Positions 16,271-27,828 are shown, counted from the first letter of the stretch. The stretch: DNA of 64,000 bases from Billgrantia sulfidoxydans (GCF_017868775.1 NZ_CP053381.1:372001-436000); one strand, 5' to 3'. Notes: generated by a model not told the origin, from the letters alone. Numbers and translations are program-made.

Positions 16271-17335
16271 TTATCTCACCTTGGGGTCGAGCTCGCCGCG
16301 GGCGTAGCGCTCGTACATCGCTTCGAGGCTGATCGGCTTGATGCGGCTGGCGTTGCCGGCGGTGCCGAAGGCCTCGTAGCGGGCGATGCAGACGTCGCGC
16401 ATCGCGGTCACCGTTTCCTTGAGGTACTTGCGCGGGTCGAACTCGCTGGGGTTGTTGGCCAGGAAGCGGCGCACCGCGCCGGTCGAGGCCAGGCGCAGGT
16501 CGGTGTCGATGTTGACCTTGCGCACGCCGTGCTTGATGCCCTCGACGATCTCCTCGACCGGCACGCCGTAGGTCTCGGGGATCTCTCCGCCGAACTCGTT
16601 GATGACGGCGAGCCACTCCTGGGGCACCGAGGAGGAGCCGTGCATCACCAGGTGGGTGTCGGGGATGCGCGCATGGATCTCCTTGATGCGCTGGATCGAC
16701 AGGGTGTCGCCGGTGGGCGGCTTGGTGAACTTGTAGGCGCCGTGGCTGGTGCCGATGGCGATGGCCAGGGCGTCGACCTGGGTCGCCTTGACGAACTCGG
16801 CGGCCTCTTCCGGATCGGTCAGCAGCTGGTCGTGGGAGAGCACGCCTTCGGCGCCGATGCCGTCCTCTTCGCCGGCCATGCCGGTCTCCAGGCTGCCCAG
16901 GCAGCCCAGCTCGCCCTCCACCGAGACGCCGCAGGCGTGCGCCATCTCGACGGTGCGGCGGGTGACGTCGACATTGTAGTCGTAGTCCATCGGGGTCTTG
17001 CCGTCCTCGCCCAGCGAGCCGTCCATCATCACCGAGGAGAAGCCGAGCTGGATCGAACGCTGGCACACCGCCGGGGAGGTGCCGTGGTCCTGGTGCATCA
17101 CCACCGGGATGTGGGGGAACTCCTCCACGGCGGCCAGGATGAGATGGCGAAGGAAGGGCGCGCCAGCGTACTTGCGCGCACCGGCAGAGGCCTGGACGAT
17201 CACCGGGGAATCGGTGGCGTCGGCCGCTTCCATGATGGCGCGCATCTGCTCGAGATTGTTGACGTTGAATGCCGGAATGCCGTAGCCGCGCTCGGCGGCG
17301 TGGTCCAACATCTGGCGCATGCTGATCAGTGCCAT
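16271..17335 (-). CDS. fba: class II fructose-1,6-bisphosphate aldolase
   Basis: The zinc-dependent aldolase of glycolysis and gluconeogenesis, cleaving fructose 1,6-bisphosphate to DHAP and GAP. The 354 residues are of the long CbbA/Calvin type: [29 protein letters not shown] near the N-terminus, the metal site [60 protein letters not shown] and KVNIDTDLR. It lies 75 bases downstream of pgk. A second, class I aldolase lies at 20908-21960. Confidence 0.96.
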   Translation of the reverse strand: MALISMRQMLDHAAERGYGIPAFNVNNLEQMRAIMEAADATDSPVIVQASAGARKYAGAPFLRHLILAAVEEFPHIPVVMHQDHGTSPAVCQRSIQLGFSSVMMDGSLGEDGKTPMDYDYNVDVTRRTVEMAHACGVSVEGELGCLGSLETGMAGEEDGIGAEGVLSHDQLLTDPEEAAEFVKATQVDALAIAIGTSHGAYKFTKPPTGDTLSIQRIKEIHARIPDTHLVMHGSSSVPQEWLAVINEFGGEIPETYGVPVEEIVEGIKHGVRKVNIDTDLRLASTGAVRRFLANNPSEFDPRKYLKETVTAMRDVCIARYEAFGTAGNASRIKPISLEAMYERYARGELDPKVR

Positions 17336-17410
17336 GAACTCACCTGTTCTCTTTCGATCTGTCTGGGGCAGTGGGGCGCCGCCTGGCAGGGCCGGGCGGC
17401 GCGGGTCGGG

Positions 17411-18577
17411 TCAGCGAGCGGCGGCGTCCTCCAGCGCCTTCACGGCGGGCAGCACCTTGCCTTCCACGTACTCGAGGAAGGCGCCGCCGCCGGTGGAGAT
17501 GTAGGAGACCTGCTCCGCGATGTCGTACTTGTCGATGGCGGCCAGGGTGTCGCCGCCGCCGGCGATGGAGAAGCCGTTGCTCTCGGCGATGGCGCGCGAC
17601 AACGCCTCGGTGCCGTGGCCGAACTGGTCGATCTCGAACACGCCCACCGGGCCGTTCCACAGGATGGTGCCGGCATCCTTGAGCAGGCCGGCGAGCCGCC
17701 CGGCGGTGTCGGGGCCGATGTCGAGGATCATCTCGTCGTCGCCCACCTGGTCGACCGGCTTGACCACGGCCTCGGCCGACTCGGAGAACTCGGTGGCCAC
17801 CACCACGTCGGTGGGCAGCGGGATCTCGACCTTGGCCATCAGCGCCTTGGCCTGTTCCACCAGGTCGGCCTCATACAGCGACTTGCCGACGTTGTGGCCG
17901 GCCGCGGCGATGAAGGTGTTGGCGATGCCGCCGCCGACGATCAGCTGGTCGCACTTGTCGGACAGGGCGTTGAGCACCTCGAGCTTGGTCGAGACCTTGG
18001 AGCCGCCGACGATGGCGACCATCGGCCGCTTGGGCGTGGCCAGGGCCTTCTCCAGGGCATCGAGCTCGGCGGCCAGCAGCGGGCCGGCGCAGGCCTGGGG
18101 GGCGAAGCGCGCCACGCCGTGGGTCGAGGCCTGGGCGCGGTGGGCGGTGCCGAAGGCGTCCATCACGTAGATGTCGCACAGTGCGGCGTACTGCTGGGCG
18201 AGGGTCTCGTCGTCCTTCTTCTCGCCCTGGTTGAAGCGCACGTTCTCGAGCAGCACCACCTCGCCGTCGGCCAGGTCCTGGGCGGTGTCGAGGTACTGCT
18301 CGACCAGCCGCACCGGGCGGCCGAGCAGCTCGCCGAGGCGCTCGGCCACCGGGGCCAGCGAGAACTCCGCGGCCGGTTCGCCTTCGGTCGGGCGCCCCAG
18401 GTGGCTCATCAGCATCACCTTGGCGCCGGCCTCCATGGCGGCCTGAATGGTCGGCAGGCTGGCCCGCAGGCGGGCGTCGCTGGTCACCTTGCCGTGCTTG
18501 ACGGGTACGTTCAGGTCCTCGCGGATCAGCACGCGCTGGCCGCGCAGGTCGAGGTCGGTCATCTTGAGCACGTTCAT
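17411..18577 (-). CDS. pgk: phosphoglycerate kinase
   Basis: Transfers phosphate between 1,3-bisphosphoglycerate and ADP in glycolysis and gluconeogenesis. The 388 residues have the substrate-binding [43 protein letters not shown], the basic/aromatic [35 protein letters not shown], and the nucleotide-binding GAGDTL equivalent [15 protein letters not shown] with [14 protein letters not shown] near the C-terminus. It lies 43 bases after epd on the same strand. Confidence 0.97.
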   Translation of the reverse strand: MNVLKMTDLDLRGQRVLIREDLNVPVKHGKVTSDARLRASLPTIQAAMEAGAKVMLMSHLGRPTEGEPAAEFSLAPVAERLGELLGRPVRLVEQYLDTAQDLADGEVVLLENVRFNQGEKKDDETLAQQYAALCDIYVMDAFGTAHRAQASTHGVARFAPQACAGPLLAAELDALEKALATPKRPMVAIVGGSKVSTKLEVLNALSDKCDQLIVGGGIANTFIAAAGHNVGKSLYEADLVEQAKALMAKVEIPLPTDVVVATEFSESAEAVVKPVDQVGDDEMILDIGPDTAGRLAGLLKDAGTILWNGPVGVFEIDQFGHGTEALSRAIAESNGFSIAGGGDTLAAIDKYDIAEQVSYISTGGGAFLEYVEGKVLPAVKALEDAAAR

Positions 18578-18620
18578 CAGGCGTCTTCCTTTCCTTGATT
18601 GGGGGAACCGATGCCGGGGA

Positions 18621-19673
18621 TCAACGGGGCACCGCGGGAAGCGCCGCCATCCGCTGGGCGACGTCGAGCATGCGGTTGGCGAAGCCCCACTCGTTGTCGA
18701 ACCAGCACAGCAGCTTGATCAGGCGGTTTCCCGCCACCCGGGTCTGAGTGGCGTCAACGATACCCGAGCGGGGATCGTGGTTGAAGTCGACCGAGGCCGT
18801 GGGCTCTTCGCTGTAGCCGAGCAGCCCGGACAGCGGGCCGGCGCTGGCGTTCCGCAGCAGGGCATTGACTTCGGCGGCCGAGGTGTCGCGGCGCACGCAG
18901 ATCGACATGTCCATGGCCGAGACGTTGATCGTCGGCACGCGCATGTGCAGGCACTCGAAGCGTCCGGCCAGGTGCGGCATCAGGCGGTTGATGCCGCGCG
19001 CCAGGCTGGTGTCGACGGGCACGATGGAGTGCATCGCCGAGCGCGTCAGGCGCAGGTCGGTCTGGTGGTAGGCGTCGATCACCGGCTGGTCGTTCATCGC
19101 CGAGTGCACCGTGGTGGTCACGCCATGCTCGATGCCCAGCGCCTCGTCGATCACGGTGAGTACCGGCACCAGGCAGTTGGTGGTGCACGATGCCGCCGAG
19201 ACGATGCGCTGCCCGGCGCTGAGCTCATCGTCGTTGATACCGCAGACGATGGTGGCGTCGACATCGCTCTCGGCGGGCTGGGAGAACAACAGGCGGCCGG
19301 CGCCGGCGGCGAGGTGGCGCTCGGCGGTGGCGCGATCCTTGAAGCTGCCCGAGCACTCCAGCACCAGGTCGATGCCGAGTTCGCCCCAGGGCAGGCGGGA
19401 CGGATCGGGCTCGTTGAGCACCGCGATGGGATGTTCGTCGACGACCAGACGCCCGGAGGCGGTGCTCACCCGACCAGGGAAGCGGCCGTGTGTGGTGTCG
19501 TAGCGAGTCAGGTAGGCGATGGTGTCCAGGTCGGAGAGTTCGTTGATCGCCACGATGTCGAGGGGGGGCTCCGGCAGGCGCGCCGCGCTCCGGCCGCGCT
19601 GGCGCTCGACCAGCGCGCGCAGCACGCACTGGCCGATTCGGCCGTATCCATTGATGGCGATGCGCTGGGCCAT
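18621..19673 (-). CDS. epd: erythrose-4-phosphate dehydrogenase (GAPDH superfamily)
   Basis: NAD-dependent oxidation of erythrose 4-phosphate to 4-phosphoerythronate, the first step of one route to pyridoxal phosphate; GAPDH activity is also possible. The 350 residues have [15 protein letters not shown], the catalytic Cys in [14 protein letters not shown] and [34 protein letters not shown]. The [12 protein letters not shown] stretch and INELSD match Epd better than GapA, as does its place between tkt and pgk. It is divergent from the Hsp20 gene. Confidence 0.88.
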   Translation of the reverse strand: MAQRIAINGYGRIGQCVLRALVERQRGRSAARLPEPPLDIVAINELSDLDTIAYLTRYDTTHGRFPGRVSTASGRLVVDEHPIAVLNEPDPSRLPWGELGIDLVLECSGSFKDRATAERHLAAGAGRLLFSQPAESDVDATIVCGINDDELSAGQRIVSAASCTTNCLVPVLTVIDEALGIEHGVTTTVHSAMNDQPVIDAYHQTDLRLTRSAMHSIVPVDTSLARGINRLMPHLAGRFECLHMRVPTINVSAMDMSICVRRDTSAAEVNALLRNASAGPLSGLLGYSEEPTASVDFNHDPRSGIVDATQTRVAGNRLIKLLCWFDNEWGFANRMLDVAQRMAALPAVPR

Positions 19674-19770
19674 GCTTGCCTGGCTCTCCTCGAACGGAAA
19701 GCGGGGATTCTACCGCAAAAGCGGCGCGACGTCCCGGCTCGCGGCTCCGGTTCCTGGTTTGCCACGGGGC

Positions 19771-19797
19771 CTTGAAAGCCCGCCGCGTGCCCCTATT
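19771..19797 (+). promoter_or_regulatory. sigma-32 (heat-shock) type promoter
   Basis: CTTGAAA (19771-19777), a 12-base spacer and CCCCTATT (19790-19797) fit the RpoH consensus CTTGAAA-N11-16-CCCCATNT closely. It lies about 90 bases upstream of the first Hsp20 gene. Confidence 0.8.
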
Positions 19798-19886
19798 TTT
19801 CCTGTACGGGAGGCCGTCGGCCGGTGCGACTGCCGAATTCGGCGTCTCGTTTCCTGGTGGGATGCAAAACGTAGGAGGTGTTCGTC

Positions 19887-20348
19887 ATGTTCGGAGATCT
19901 CAGGCGTTTCGACAGCGGGTCTCCCTGGGGGGGGGACTGGTTCCGGGAGTGGCTGGACGAGGTATTTCCCGAGCCCGGGGCGACCAACATCCGCGCGGTA
20001 CCGCGCGGCACCTATCCGATGATCAACATCGGTCGTACCGACGATGCGGTGCGGGTCTATGTCTTTGCCGCCGGCCTCGCGGCAGGCGATCTTGAACTCA
20101 GCCTCCAGGACAACGTCCTGACCGTGCAGGGGGAGCGCAAGGTCGCCGCCGACGAGTCGGAGGGCGACGCACGACGCCCCTATTTTCGCCGCGAGCGCGC
20201 GGGCGGCAGCTTCGCCCGGTCCATTGCCCTGCCCGAGGGGCTCGATGCCGACCGGGCGGAGGCGCGCTGGCGCAACGGCGTGTTCGAGATCACGCTGCCC
20301 AAGCGTGAGGAGCTCAAGCCGCGGCGCATCGAGATCCAGTCGGCGTGA
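19887..20348 (+). CDS. small heat-shock protein, Hsp20 family (copy 1)
   Basis: An ATP-independent holdase that binds unfolding proteins. The 153 residues have an N-terminal arm rich in Trp/Phe (FGDLRRFDSGSPWGGDWFREWLDEVF), an alpha-crystallin domain at about 50-140 (VRVYVFAAGLAAGDLELSLQDNVLTVQGERK, then FARSIALPEGLDADRAEARWRNGVFEITLPK) with the GVFEITLPK signature, and a short tail. ATG 19887 has AGGAGG 8 bases upstream. It is co-transcribed with the second copy 28 bases downstream. Confidence 0.93.
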   Translation: MFGDLRRFDSGSPWGGDWFREWLDEVFPEPGATNIRAVPRGTYPMINIGRTDDAVRVYVFAAGLAAGDLELSLQDNVLTVQGERKVAADESEGDARRPYFRRERAGGSFARSIALPEGLDADRAEARWRNGVFEITLPKREELKPRRIEIQSA

Positions 20349-20376
20349 TGGTCGAGCCAGAAGGAGGTGAACGGCA

Positions 20377-20784
20377 ATGAACGAGATCACTCGGCAAGAA
20401 GCGACCCGTGAGCCCCGCGTGCAGGGGAGCGAAGGCGCCGGGGGTGAGCGCGACCGGGCGCTGCAGCCTCCGGTCGATATCTTCGAGGAGGGCAACGCCC
20501 TGCACCTGCTGGCCGATCTTCCCGGCGTCACGCCGGAGTCGCTGAACATAGAGGTAGACAACAACATTCTGAGCCTGGAGGGCGAGATCCGCCTGGAGAT
20601 GCCCGAGGGCATGACGGCCATCTACGCCGAGGTCCGGGCTCAGCGCTTCGCACGCCGCTTCACGCTCAGCCACGAGATCGATGGCGATGCCATCGAGGCG
20701 CGCATCGAGAATGGCGTGCTGCATCTGCGGCTACCGAAGAAGCCATCGCACCAGCGCCGCCGTATCGAGGTCAGGGCGGCCTGA
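20377..20784 (+). CDS. small heat-shock protein, Hsp20 family (copy 2)
   Basis: 135 residues. The alpha-crystallin domain (VDIFEEGNALHLLADLPGVTPESLNIEVDNNILSLEGEI...FARRFTLSHEIDGDAIEARIENGVLHLRLPKK) matches the IbpA/HSP18-like group with the ENGVLHLRLPK signature. The N-terminal 30 residues are hydrophilic and charged, unlike copy 1, so the two may form mixed oligomers with different client range. AGGAGGTGA lies 7 bases before the start. Confidence 0.93.
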   Translation: MNEITRQEATREPRVQGSEGAGGERDRALQPPVDIFEEGNALHLLADLPGVTPESLNIEVDNNILSLEGEIRLEMPEGMTAIYAEVRAQRFARRFTLSHEIDGDAIEARIENGVLHLRLPKKPSHQRRRIEVRAA

Positions 20785-20798
20785 GCGAAGCCCGACTG

Positions 20799-20832
20799 GC
20801 GCCCTTCCCATGCGGGAAGGGCGCTTCCGTTT
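20799..20832 (+). terminator. intrinsic terminator after the hsp20 pair
   Basis: GCGCCCTTCCC (20799-20809) pairs with GGGAAGGGCGC (20814-20824) over ATGC, followed by TTCCGTTT. Confidence 0.8.
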
Positions 20833-20907
20833 GCAAGCAGGGCGCACGCTCGGTACGGTTTTCACTACGCTGGGAATAGCGATTAACGACACCATGGAGA
20901 GGAAGAC

Positions 20908-21960
20908 ATGACCGACATATCCCAACTGCTCGGTGACGACGCCGACTACCTGCTCGACCACCGCTGCCGCGGCTTTCCCCGCGAACAGCTGCACCTGCCG
21001 GGGCCGGACTTCGTCGACCGGGTGGTGGCCGACAGCGACCGCAGCCCGGCGGTGATGCGCAGCCTGCAGGCGATGTTCGACCACGGCCGCCTGGCCGGTA
21101 CCGGCTACCTCAGCCTGCTGCCGGTGGACCAGGGCATCGAGCACTCCGCCGGCGCCTCCTTCGCCCCCAACCCGCGCTACTTCGACCCGGCCAACATCGT
21201 CGAGCTGGCCATCGAGGGCGGCTGCAACGGCGTGGCCTCGACCCTGGGCGTGCTCTCTTCGGTGGCGCGGCGCTACGCCCACCGCATCCCGATGATGCTC
21301 AAGCTCAACCACAACGAGACGCTGAGCTACCCGGCGATGTACGACCAGACCCTGTTCGCCGAGGTGGAGCAGGCCCACGACATGGGCTGCGTGGCGGTGG
21401 GAGCCACCATCTACTTCGGCTCGCCCGAGAGTCGCCGTCAGATCATGGAAATCAGCGAGGCCTTCGAACGGGCGCACCAGCTCGGCATGGCCACGGTGCT
21501 GTGGGCCTATTTGCGCAATCCCGCCTTCAAGCACGAGGGCAAGGATTATCACGTGGCGGCCGACCTCACCGGCCAGGCCAACCATCTTGCCTCGACCATC
21601 AAGGCCGACATCGTCAAGCAGAAGCTGCCCGAGACCAACGGCGGCTACCAGGACATCGGCTTCGGCCACACCCACGCCAAGGTCTACAGCGAGCTGACCT
21701 CCGAGCACCCCATCGACCTGGCCCGTTACCAGGTGGCCTGCTGCTACATGGGCCGTGCCGGGCTGATCAACTCCGGCGGCGGCTCCAAGGGCCACTCCGA
21801 CATGGGCGAGGCGGTGCGCACCGCGGTGATCAACAAGCGTGCCGGCGGCATGGGCCTGATCTCTGGGCGCAAGGCGTTCCAGAAACCCATGACCGAGGGC
21901 GTCGAGCTGCTCCACGCCATCCAGGACGTGTACCTGGACAAGAGCGTGACAGTGGCCTGA
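20908..21960 (+). CDS. fbaB: class I fructose-bisphosphate aldolase (FbaB/DhnA type)
   Basis: A Schiff-base aldolase of 350 residues, the length of E. coli FbaB. Recognisable segments are [36 protein letters not shown] with a candidate Lys, [28 protein letters not shown] with the likely Schiff-base Lys, and [19 protein letters not shown] for phosphate binding. AGAGGAAG lies just before the ATG. It lies between the Hsp20 genes and tkt, opposite to the main glycolytic cluster, and duplicates in activity the class II enzyme at 16271-17335. It may be used in gluconeogenesis. Confidence 0.93.
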   Translation: MTDISQLLGDDADYLLDHRCRGFPREQLHLPGPDFVDRVVADSDRSPAVMRSLQAMFDHGRLAGTGYLSLLPVDQGIEHSAGASFAPNPRYFDPANIVELAIEGGCNGVASTLGVLSSVARRYAHRIPMMLKLNHNETLSYPAMYDQTLFAEVEQAHDMGCVAVGATIYFGSPESRRQIMEISEAFERAHQLGMATVLWAYLRNPAFKHEGKDYHVAADLTGQANHLASTIKADIVKQKLPETNGGYQDIGFGHTHAKVYSELTSEHPIDLARYQVACCYMGRAGLINSGGGSKGHSDMGEAVRTAVINKRAGGMGLISGRKAFQKPMTEGVELLHAIQDVYLDKSVTVA

Positions 21961-21986
21961 GTGCCATCCGGTTGACAGGGCAAAGT

Positions 21987-22025
21987 GAAAGGGCACGACC
22001 GCCAGGTCGTGCCCTTTCTTCTTAT
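21987..22025. terminator. intrinsic terminator between fbaB and tkt
   Basis: GAAAGGGCACGACC (21987-22000) pairs perfectly with GGTCGTGCCCTTTC (22005-22018) across GCCA, followed by TTCTT. The A/T flanks on both sides allow bidirectional use with the convergent tkt gene. Confidence 0.87.
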
Positions 22026-22044
22026 GCCGGTGGGTGAGGGCGTC

Positions 22045-24036
22045 TCAGCCCAGCAGCTCCCGGGCCTGCGCGAGCAGGTTCTCCTTGGTGAAGCCGAAGT
22101 GCTTGAACAGGTCGCCCGCCGGGGCCGACTCACCGTAGGTGGTCATGCCGATCACGCGACCGTCGAGACCCACGTACTTGTACCAGTAGTCGGCGTGGCC
22201 GGCCTCGATGGCGATGCGCTTGGTCACCGCGCGCGGCAGCACCTTCTCGCGATATTCGGCATCCTGGCCGTCGAAGCGGTAGGCCGAGGGCATCGAGACC
22301 ACGCGCACCGCGCGGCCCTGGTGCTCCAGCTCGGCGGCGGCGTCCATGGCCAGCGCCACCTCGGAGCCGGTGGCGATCAGGATCAGCTCGGGGGTGCCCT
22401 CGCTCTCCTTGAGCACGTAGGCGCCGCGCTGGATCTCGGCCAGCTGCTGCTTGCTGCGCGCCTGGTGCGGCAGGTTCTGGCGCGACAGCACCAGCGCGGT
22501 GGGGCCGGAGTTGCGCTTGATCGCGGCGTCCCAGGCGGCGGCGGTTTCGACCGCGTCACAGGGGCGCCAGGTGCACAGGTTGGGCGTGCTGCGCAGGTTG
22601 GTCAGCTGCTCGATCGGCTGGTGGGTCGGGCCGTCCTCGCCCAGGCCGATGGAGTCGTGGGTGAAGACGTAGATGGCGCGCTTGCCCATCAGCGCCGCCA
22701 TGCGCACCGAGTTGCGCATGTACTCCATGAAGATCAGGAAGGTGGCGCCGTAGGGGATGAAGCCGCCGTGCAGCACGATGCCGTTCATGATCGCGCCCAT
22801 GCCGAACTCGCGCACGCCGTAGTGCAGGTAGTTGCCGCCCGGATTCTCCCGTGAGATCGGCTTGGCGCCGCTCCAGAAGGTGAGGTTGGAGGGCGCCAGG
22901 TCGGCGCTGCCGCCGAGCAGCTCGGGCAGCTGCGGGCCGAGCTCGTTGAGGCAAAGCAGCGACGCCTTGCGCGTGGCGAGGGTCTCGCCCTGCTCCTGCA
23001 TCTTCTCGATGAACGCCTCGCTGGTGATCTCCGCCGGCAGCTGGCATTGGGTGCGGCGGTTGAACTCGCGGGCGAGCTCGGGGTGCTCGTCGCGGTAGCG
23101 GGCGAAGCGCTCCTGCCACTCGTTCTGCTGGGTCTTGCCGCGCTCGCGTGCATCCCAGGCCTGGTAGATCGGCTCGGGCACGTGGAACGGCGCGTGGGGC
23201 CAGTCGAGCTGCTTGCGCGCAGCGGCCACTTCCTCGTCGCCCAGCGGCGCGCCGTGACACTCCTCCTTGCCCTGCTTGTTGGGTGCGCCGAAGCCGATGA
23301 TAGTCTTGCAGACGATCAGGCTCGGCTTCTCTTCGTGGCTGCGTGCCAGCTCGATGGCGGCCTGGATCTGCTCCGGGTCGTGGCCGTCGACATTGGGTAC
23401 CACGTGCCAGCCGTAGGCCTCGAAGCGCTTGGCGGTGTCGTCGGTGAACCAGCCCTCGACCTCGCCGTCGATGGAGATGCCGTTGTCGTCGTAGAACACC
23501 GTGAGCTTGCCCAGTCCCAGGGTGCCGGCCAGCGAACTCACCTCGTGGGAGATGCCTTCCATCATGCAGCCGTCGCCGACGAAGCAGTAGGTGTGGTGAT
23601 CGACGATGGTGTGTCCGGGGCGGTTGAACTGCGCCGCCAGAGTCTTCTCGGCGATGGCCATGCCCACGGCGTTGGCCAGGCCCTGCCCCAGCGGACCGGT
23701 GGTGGTCTCCACGCCGGGTGCGTAGCCGAATTCGGGGTGGCCGGCGGTCTTGGAGTGCAGCTGGCGGAAGTTGCGCAGCTGCTCGAGCTCAAGCTCGTAG
23801 CCGGTCAGGTGCAGCAGCGAGTAGAGCAGCATCGAGCCGTGGCCGTTGGACAGCACGAAGCGGTCGCGGTCTGGCCATTTCGGGTCGTTGGGGTTGTGCT
23901 TGAGGTAGTCGTTCCACAGCACTTCGGCGATGTCGGCCATGCCCATCGGGGCGCCGGGATGGCCGGACTTGGCCTTTTGAACGGCATCCATGGACAGGGC
24001 GCGAATGGCATTGGCCAGTTCGAAACGGGATGGCAT
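22045..24036 (-). CDS. tkt: transketolase
   Basis: A thiamine-diphosphate enzyme of the pentose phosphate pathway moving two-carbon units between sugar phosphates. The 663 residues have [32 protein letters not shown] at the N-terminus, the ThDP motif [32 protein letters not shown] and the C-terminal [24 protein letters not shown] domain. ATG 24036 has AGGAG 9 bases upstream and matches the family N-terminus; an ATG 12 codons earlier lacks support. It is separated from epd by a plus-strand insertion, unlike the usual contiguous tkt-epd-pgk order. Confidence 0.96.
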   Translation of the reverse strand: MPSRFELANAIRALSMDAVQKAKSGHPGAPMGMADIAEVLWNDYLKHNPNDPKWPDRDRFVLSNGHGSMLLYSLLHLTGYELELEQLRNFRQLHSKTAGHPEFGYAPGVETTTGPLGQGLANAVGMAIAEKTLAAQFNRPGHTIVDHHTYCFVGDGCMMEGISHEVSSLAGTLGLGKLTVFYDDNGISIDGEVEGWFTDDTAKRFEAYGWHVVPNVDGHDPEQIQAAIELARSHEEKPSLIVCKTIIGFGAPNKQGKEECHGAPLGDEEVAAARKQLDWPHAPFHVPEPIYQAWDARERGKTQQNEWQERFARYRDEHPELAREFNRRTQCQLPAEITSEAFIEKMQEQGETLATRKASLLCLNELGPQLPELLGGSADLAPSNLTFWSGAKPISRENPGGNYLHYGVREFGMGAIMNGIVLHGGFIPYGATFLIFMEYMRNSVRMAALMGKRAIYVFTHDSIGLGEDGPTHQPIEQLTNLRSTPNLCTWRPCDAVETAAAWDAAIKRNSGPTALVLSRQNLPHQARSKQQLAEIQRGAYVLKESEGTPELILIATGSEVALAMDAAAELEHQGRAVRVVSMPSAYRFDGQDAEYREKVLPRAVTKRIAIEAGHADYWYKYVGLDGRVIGMTTYGESAPAGDLFKHFGFTKENLLAQARELLG

Positions 24037-24341
24037 TTGGGTAAGCTCCTCGCCTGCGGCAGAATGGGGCAAGTCAACGGCGGCCTGCCGGGCCTGCCGG
24101 TAGCGTTCTGGCTGGGCGCCGCAGGAAGGTACGGCGCAGTCGAATTCGGCCGCCTATTGTCGCCGACTTGCCGCCGGGCAGCAAATGACGGGTGCCTCCC
24201 CGAAGGGCACCATGTAAACTCGTTTCCTTGCAGCGCCGCATGCCTGCCGGACAGGAAGCCGGCCAACATGCGGCACGTGGGCCGTCATTGCGCTTCGACG
24301 GTGCCGTCTCGCTTTGCCGATACACAGAAGGGCCGATACGC
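24037..24341. promoter_or_regulatory. divergent tkt / metK promoter region with a hairpin in the metK leader
   Basis: No gene is visible in these 305 bases. GCCGCATG (24235-24242) and CATGCGGC (24267-24274) form a strong hairpin with an inner CCGG/CCGG pairing, about 70 bases before metK. A smaller GGTGCC/GGCACC hairpin lies at about 24191-24212. No known SAM riboswitch class is recognisable. Promoter elements could not be assigned with confidence. Confidence 0.4.
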
Positions 24342-25562
24342 ATGAGCGAATACTCCCTGTTCACTTCCGAATCCGTGTCCGAGGGGCATCCGGACAAGAT
24401 CGCCGACCAGATCTCCGATGCGGTGCTGGACGCCATCATCGCCCGCGACAAGCACGCCCGGGTGGCCTGCGAGACCCTGGTCAAGACCGGCGTGGCGATC
24501 GTCGCCGGCGAGATCACCACCTCGGCCTGGGTCGACCTGGAAGAGCTGGTACGCAAGGTAATCATCGACATCGGCTACACCTCCTCGGAGGTGGGGTTCG
24601 ACGGCGAGACCTGCGGTGTGCTCAACCTGATCGGCAAGCAGAGCGTGGATATCGCCCAGGGGGTGGATCGCAGCAAGCCGGAAGACCAGGGCGCGGGCGA
24701 CCAGGGGCTGATGTTCGGCTACGCCACCAACGAGACCGATTCGTTCATGCCGGCGCCGATCCACTACGCTCATCGCCTGGTGGAGCGCCAGGCCGAGCTG
24801 CGCAAGCACGGCCTGCTGCCGTGGCTGCGCCCCGATGCCAAGAGCCAGATCACCTTCCGCTACGATGAGACGGGCCAGCCCTGTGGCGTCGAGGCGGTGG
24901 TGCTGTCGACCCAGCACGCGCCGGAGATCGACCAGGAGGAGCTGCGGCGGATGGTCAAGCGAGAGATCATCGAAGAGGTGATCCCCGCCGAGTGGCTGTC
25001 CGGGTCGACCAAGTTCCACATCAACCCCACCGGCAAGTTCGTCATCGGCGGCCCGGTGGGCGACTGCGGCCTCACAGGGCGCAAGATCATCGTCGACACC
25101 TACGGCGGCATGGCGCGCCACGGCGGCGGCGCCTTCTCCGGCAAGGACCCTTCAAAGGTCGACCGCAGCGCCGCTTATGCCGGCCGCTACGTGGCCAAGA
25201 ACATCGTCGCCGCGGGGCTCGCCGACCGCTGCGAGATCCAGGTCTCCTACGCCATCGGCGTGGCCGAGCCGACCTCGGTGTCGATCAATACCTTCGGCAC
25301 TGGCAAGGTGGACGAGGCGCGCATCATCGAACTGGTCCGCGAGCATTTCGACCTGCGTCCCTTTGCCATCACCCGCATGCTCGACCTGCTCCACCCGATG
25401 TACCAGCTCACTTCGGCCTATGGCCACTTCGGCCGCGAGCCCTTCGAGGCCAGCTATCGCTGGAAGGACACCAGCGGCCAGGAGCACACCGAGACCTTCA
25501 CCGCCTTCCCCTGGGAGCGCACCGACCGCGCCGCGGCGCTACGCCAGGCGGCGGGCCTGTAA
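24342..25562 (+). CDS. metK: S-adenosylmethionine synthetase
   Basis: Makes S-adenosylmethionine from methionine and ATP. The 406 residues include [24 protein letters not shown] (ATP-binding His at about 17), [65 protein letters not shown] and the Gly-rich [37 protein letters not shown] 24342 fits the family N-terminus; the ribosome site AGAAGG is modest and 10 bases away. It is the first methyl-cycle gene of the group with ahcY and metF. Confidence 0.97.
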   Translation: MSEYSLFTSESVSEGHPDKIADQISDAVLDAIIARDKHARVACETLVKTGVAIVAGEITTSAWVDLEELVRKVIIDIGYTSSEVGFDGETCGVLNLIGKQSVDIAQGVDRSKPEDQGAGDQGLMFGYATNETDSFMPAPIHYAHRLVERQAELRKHGLLPWLRPDAKSQITFRYDETGQPCGVEAVVLSTQHAPEIDQEELRRMVKREIIEEVIPAEWLSGSTKFHINPTGKFVIGGPVGDCGLTGRKIIVDTYGGMARHGGGAFSGKDPSKVDRSAAYAGRYVAKNIVAAGLADRCEIQVSYAIGVAEPTSVSINTFGTGKVDEARIIELVREHFDLRPFAITRMLDLLHPMYQLTSAYGHFGREPFEASYRWKDTSGQEHTETFTAFPWERTDRAAALRQAAGL

Positions 25563-25712
25563 ACCACACGACGCGTGGTCGAGGCTGTCGCGCCGTCTCG
25601 CTCAAGGGGGAGCGGCGACTGTGCGGTGAGGACGCTTGTTGTGCCAGCCACAACCCAGCTACTCTGAAAGGGCACAGTGGCTGTCAATCGCAGAATTACA
25701 GGAGGAAGTAGC

Positions 25713-26156
25713 ATGGAAAAGCGTAAGATTGCCTTGGTCGCATCACTCATCCTTTCAGGTGCCCTGCTGGCCGGCTGTGGGGATGACGACGAGGCCGCCG
25801 ATACCGAGATGACCGAAGAGCCGGTCACCGAGCAGGAGCCGGTCACCGAGCAGGAAGCCTCCGGCGATGTCGGTGAAGAGCTGGATGAGGCCGGCGACGA
25901 GCTGGAGCAGGCCGGCGAGGCCGCCGCCGAGGAGAGCGAGGAAGCCGGCGGGGAGCTTGCCGAGGAGACCCAGGAGGCCGGTGAGGCGCTCGAGGAAGCC
26001 GGTGACGAAATTGCCGCAGAGGGCGAGCAGGCCGGTGACGAAGCTGCCGAGGAAACCGAGCAGGCGCTGGACGAAGCCGCCCAGGAGACCGAGGAAGCGA
26101 CCGACGAGCTCGAGGAGACCGGCGACGAGATGGCCGACGAGGAAACCAATTCGTAA
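25713..26156 (+). CDS. acidic coiled-coil lipoprotein
   Basis: 147 residues. The signal peptide has a lipobox LLAGC (Cys about residue 22). The mature part is almost entirely Glu/Asp/Ala/Gly with a quasi-heptad pattern (EELDEAGDELEQAGEAAAEESEEAGGELAEETQEAG...), predicting a long acidic helix or coiled coil resembling late-embryogenesis-abundant proteins. It contains a short direct repeat (EEPVTEQEPVTEQE). AGGAGG lies 7 bases before ATG 25713. Function unknown; its position between metK and ahcY looks incidental because it has its own terminator. Confidence 0.78.
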   Translation: MEKRKIALVASLILSGALLAGCGDDDEAADTEMTEEPVTEQEPVTEQEASGDVGEELDEAGDELEQAGEAAAEESEEAGGELAEETQEAGEALEEAGDEIAAEGEQAGDEAAEETEQALDEAAQETEEATDELEETGDEMADEETNS

Positions 26157-26181
26157 CCTCGCGGCAGGAGCGCAGTGAGTG

Positions 26182-26214
26182 AAGGGAGGCGGCCATGGCC
26201 GCCTCCCTTTCTTG
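26182..26214 (+). terminator. intrinsic terminator after the acidic lipoprotein gene
   Basis: AAGGGAGGCGGCC (26182-26194) and GGCCGCCTCCCTT (26197-26209) form a perfect hairpin, followed by TCTTG. Confidence 0.85.
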
Positions 26215-26313
26215 TCGGAGCCCCCTGGCCCGTTTGACCGGGCAATTGAAAAAACGCGCCTGCTGTAGTGAACTCTCAGGGTCGGCTCCGCGTGGGTCGA
26301 TTCCTGTTGCTGC

Positions 26314-26397
26314 TGTCCGAGGGGCGCTGCAGTGCAAGGGGCCATGACTCGTTGCGCGAGGCTCGGGCAGGGACATCGCAGACGCAACGGCGCCCAT
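26314..26397 (+). ncRNA. S-adenosylhomocysteine (SAH) riboswitch
   Basis: The conserved SAH-riboswitch elements appear in order: TCCGAGGGGCGCTGCA (26316-26331), GCGAGGCTCGG (26356-26366) and CAACGGCGCCCA (26385-26396). CCGAG pairs with CTCGG for P1, and GGGCGC (26322-26327) pairs with GCGCCC (26390-26395) for the pseudoknot helix. It ends about 22 bases before the ahcY start. This class turns on SAH recycling when SAH builds up, exactly the expected downstream gene. Confidence 0.93.
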
Positions 26398-26418
26398 TCC
26401 CCGGAATGGAGAGTGACG

Positions 26419-27828
<1,410 letters not shown>

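Noticed and set aside
16529..18598. A 689-residue open frame on the plus strand opposite fba and pgk
   Set aside because: It is the antisense frame of two well-recognised glycolytic genes, with His/Gly/Val-rich composition from GC-rich codon shadowing and no family motif.
24037..24341. SAM riboswitch upstream of metK
   Set aside because: No SAM-I, SAM-II or SAM-III core elements could be recognised; only simple hairpins.
23047..24345. Plus-strand open frame opposite tkt
   Set aside because: Overlaps transketolase coding sequence almost entirely; no recognisable domain.
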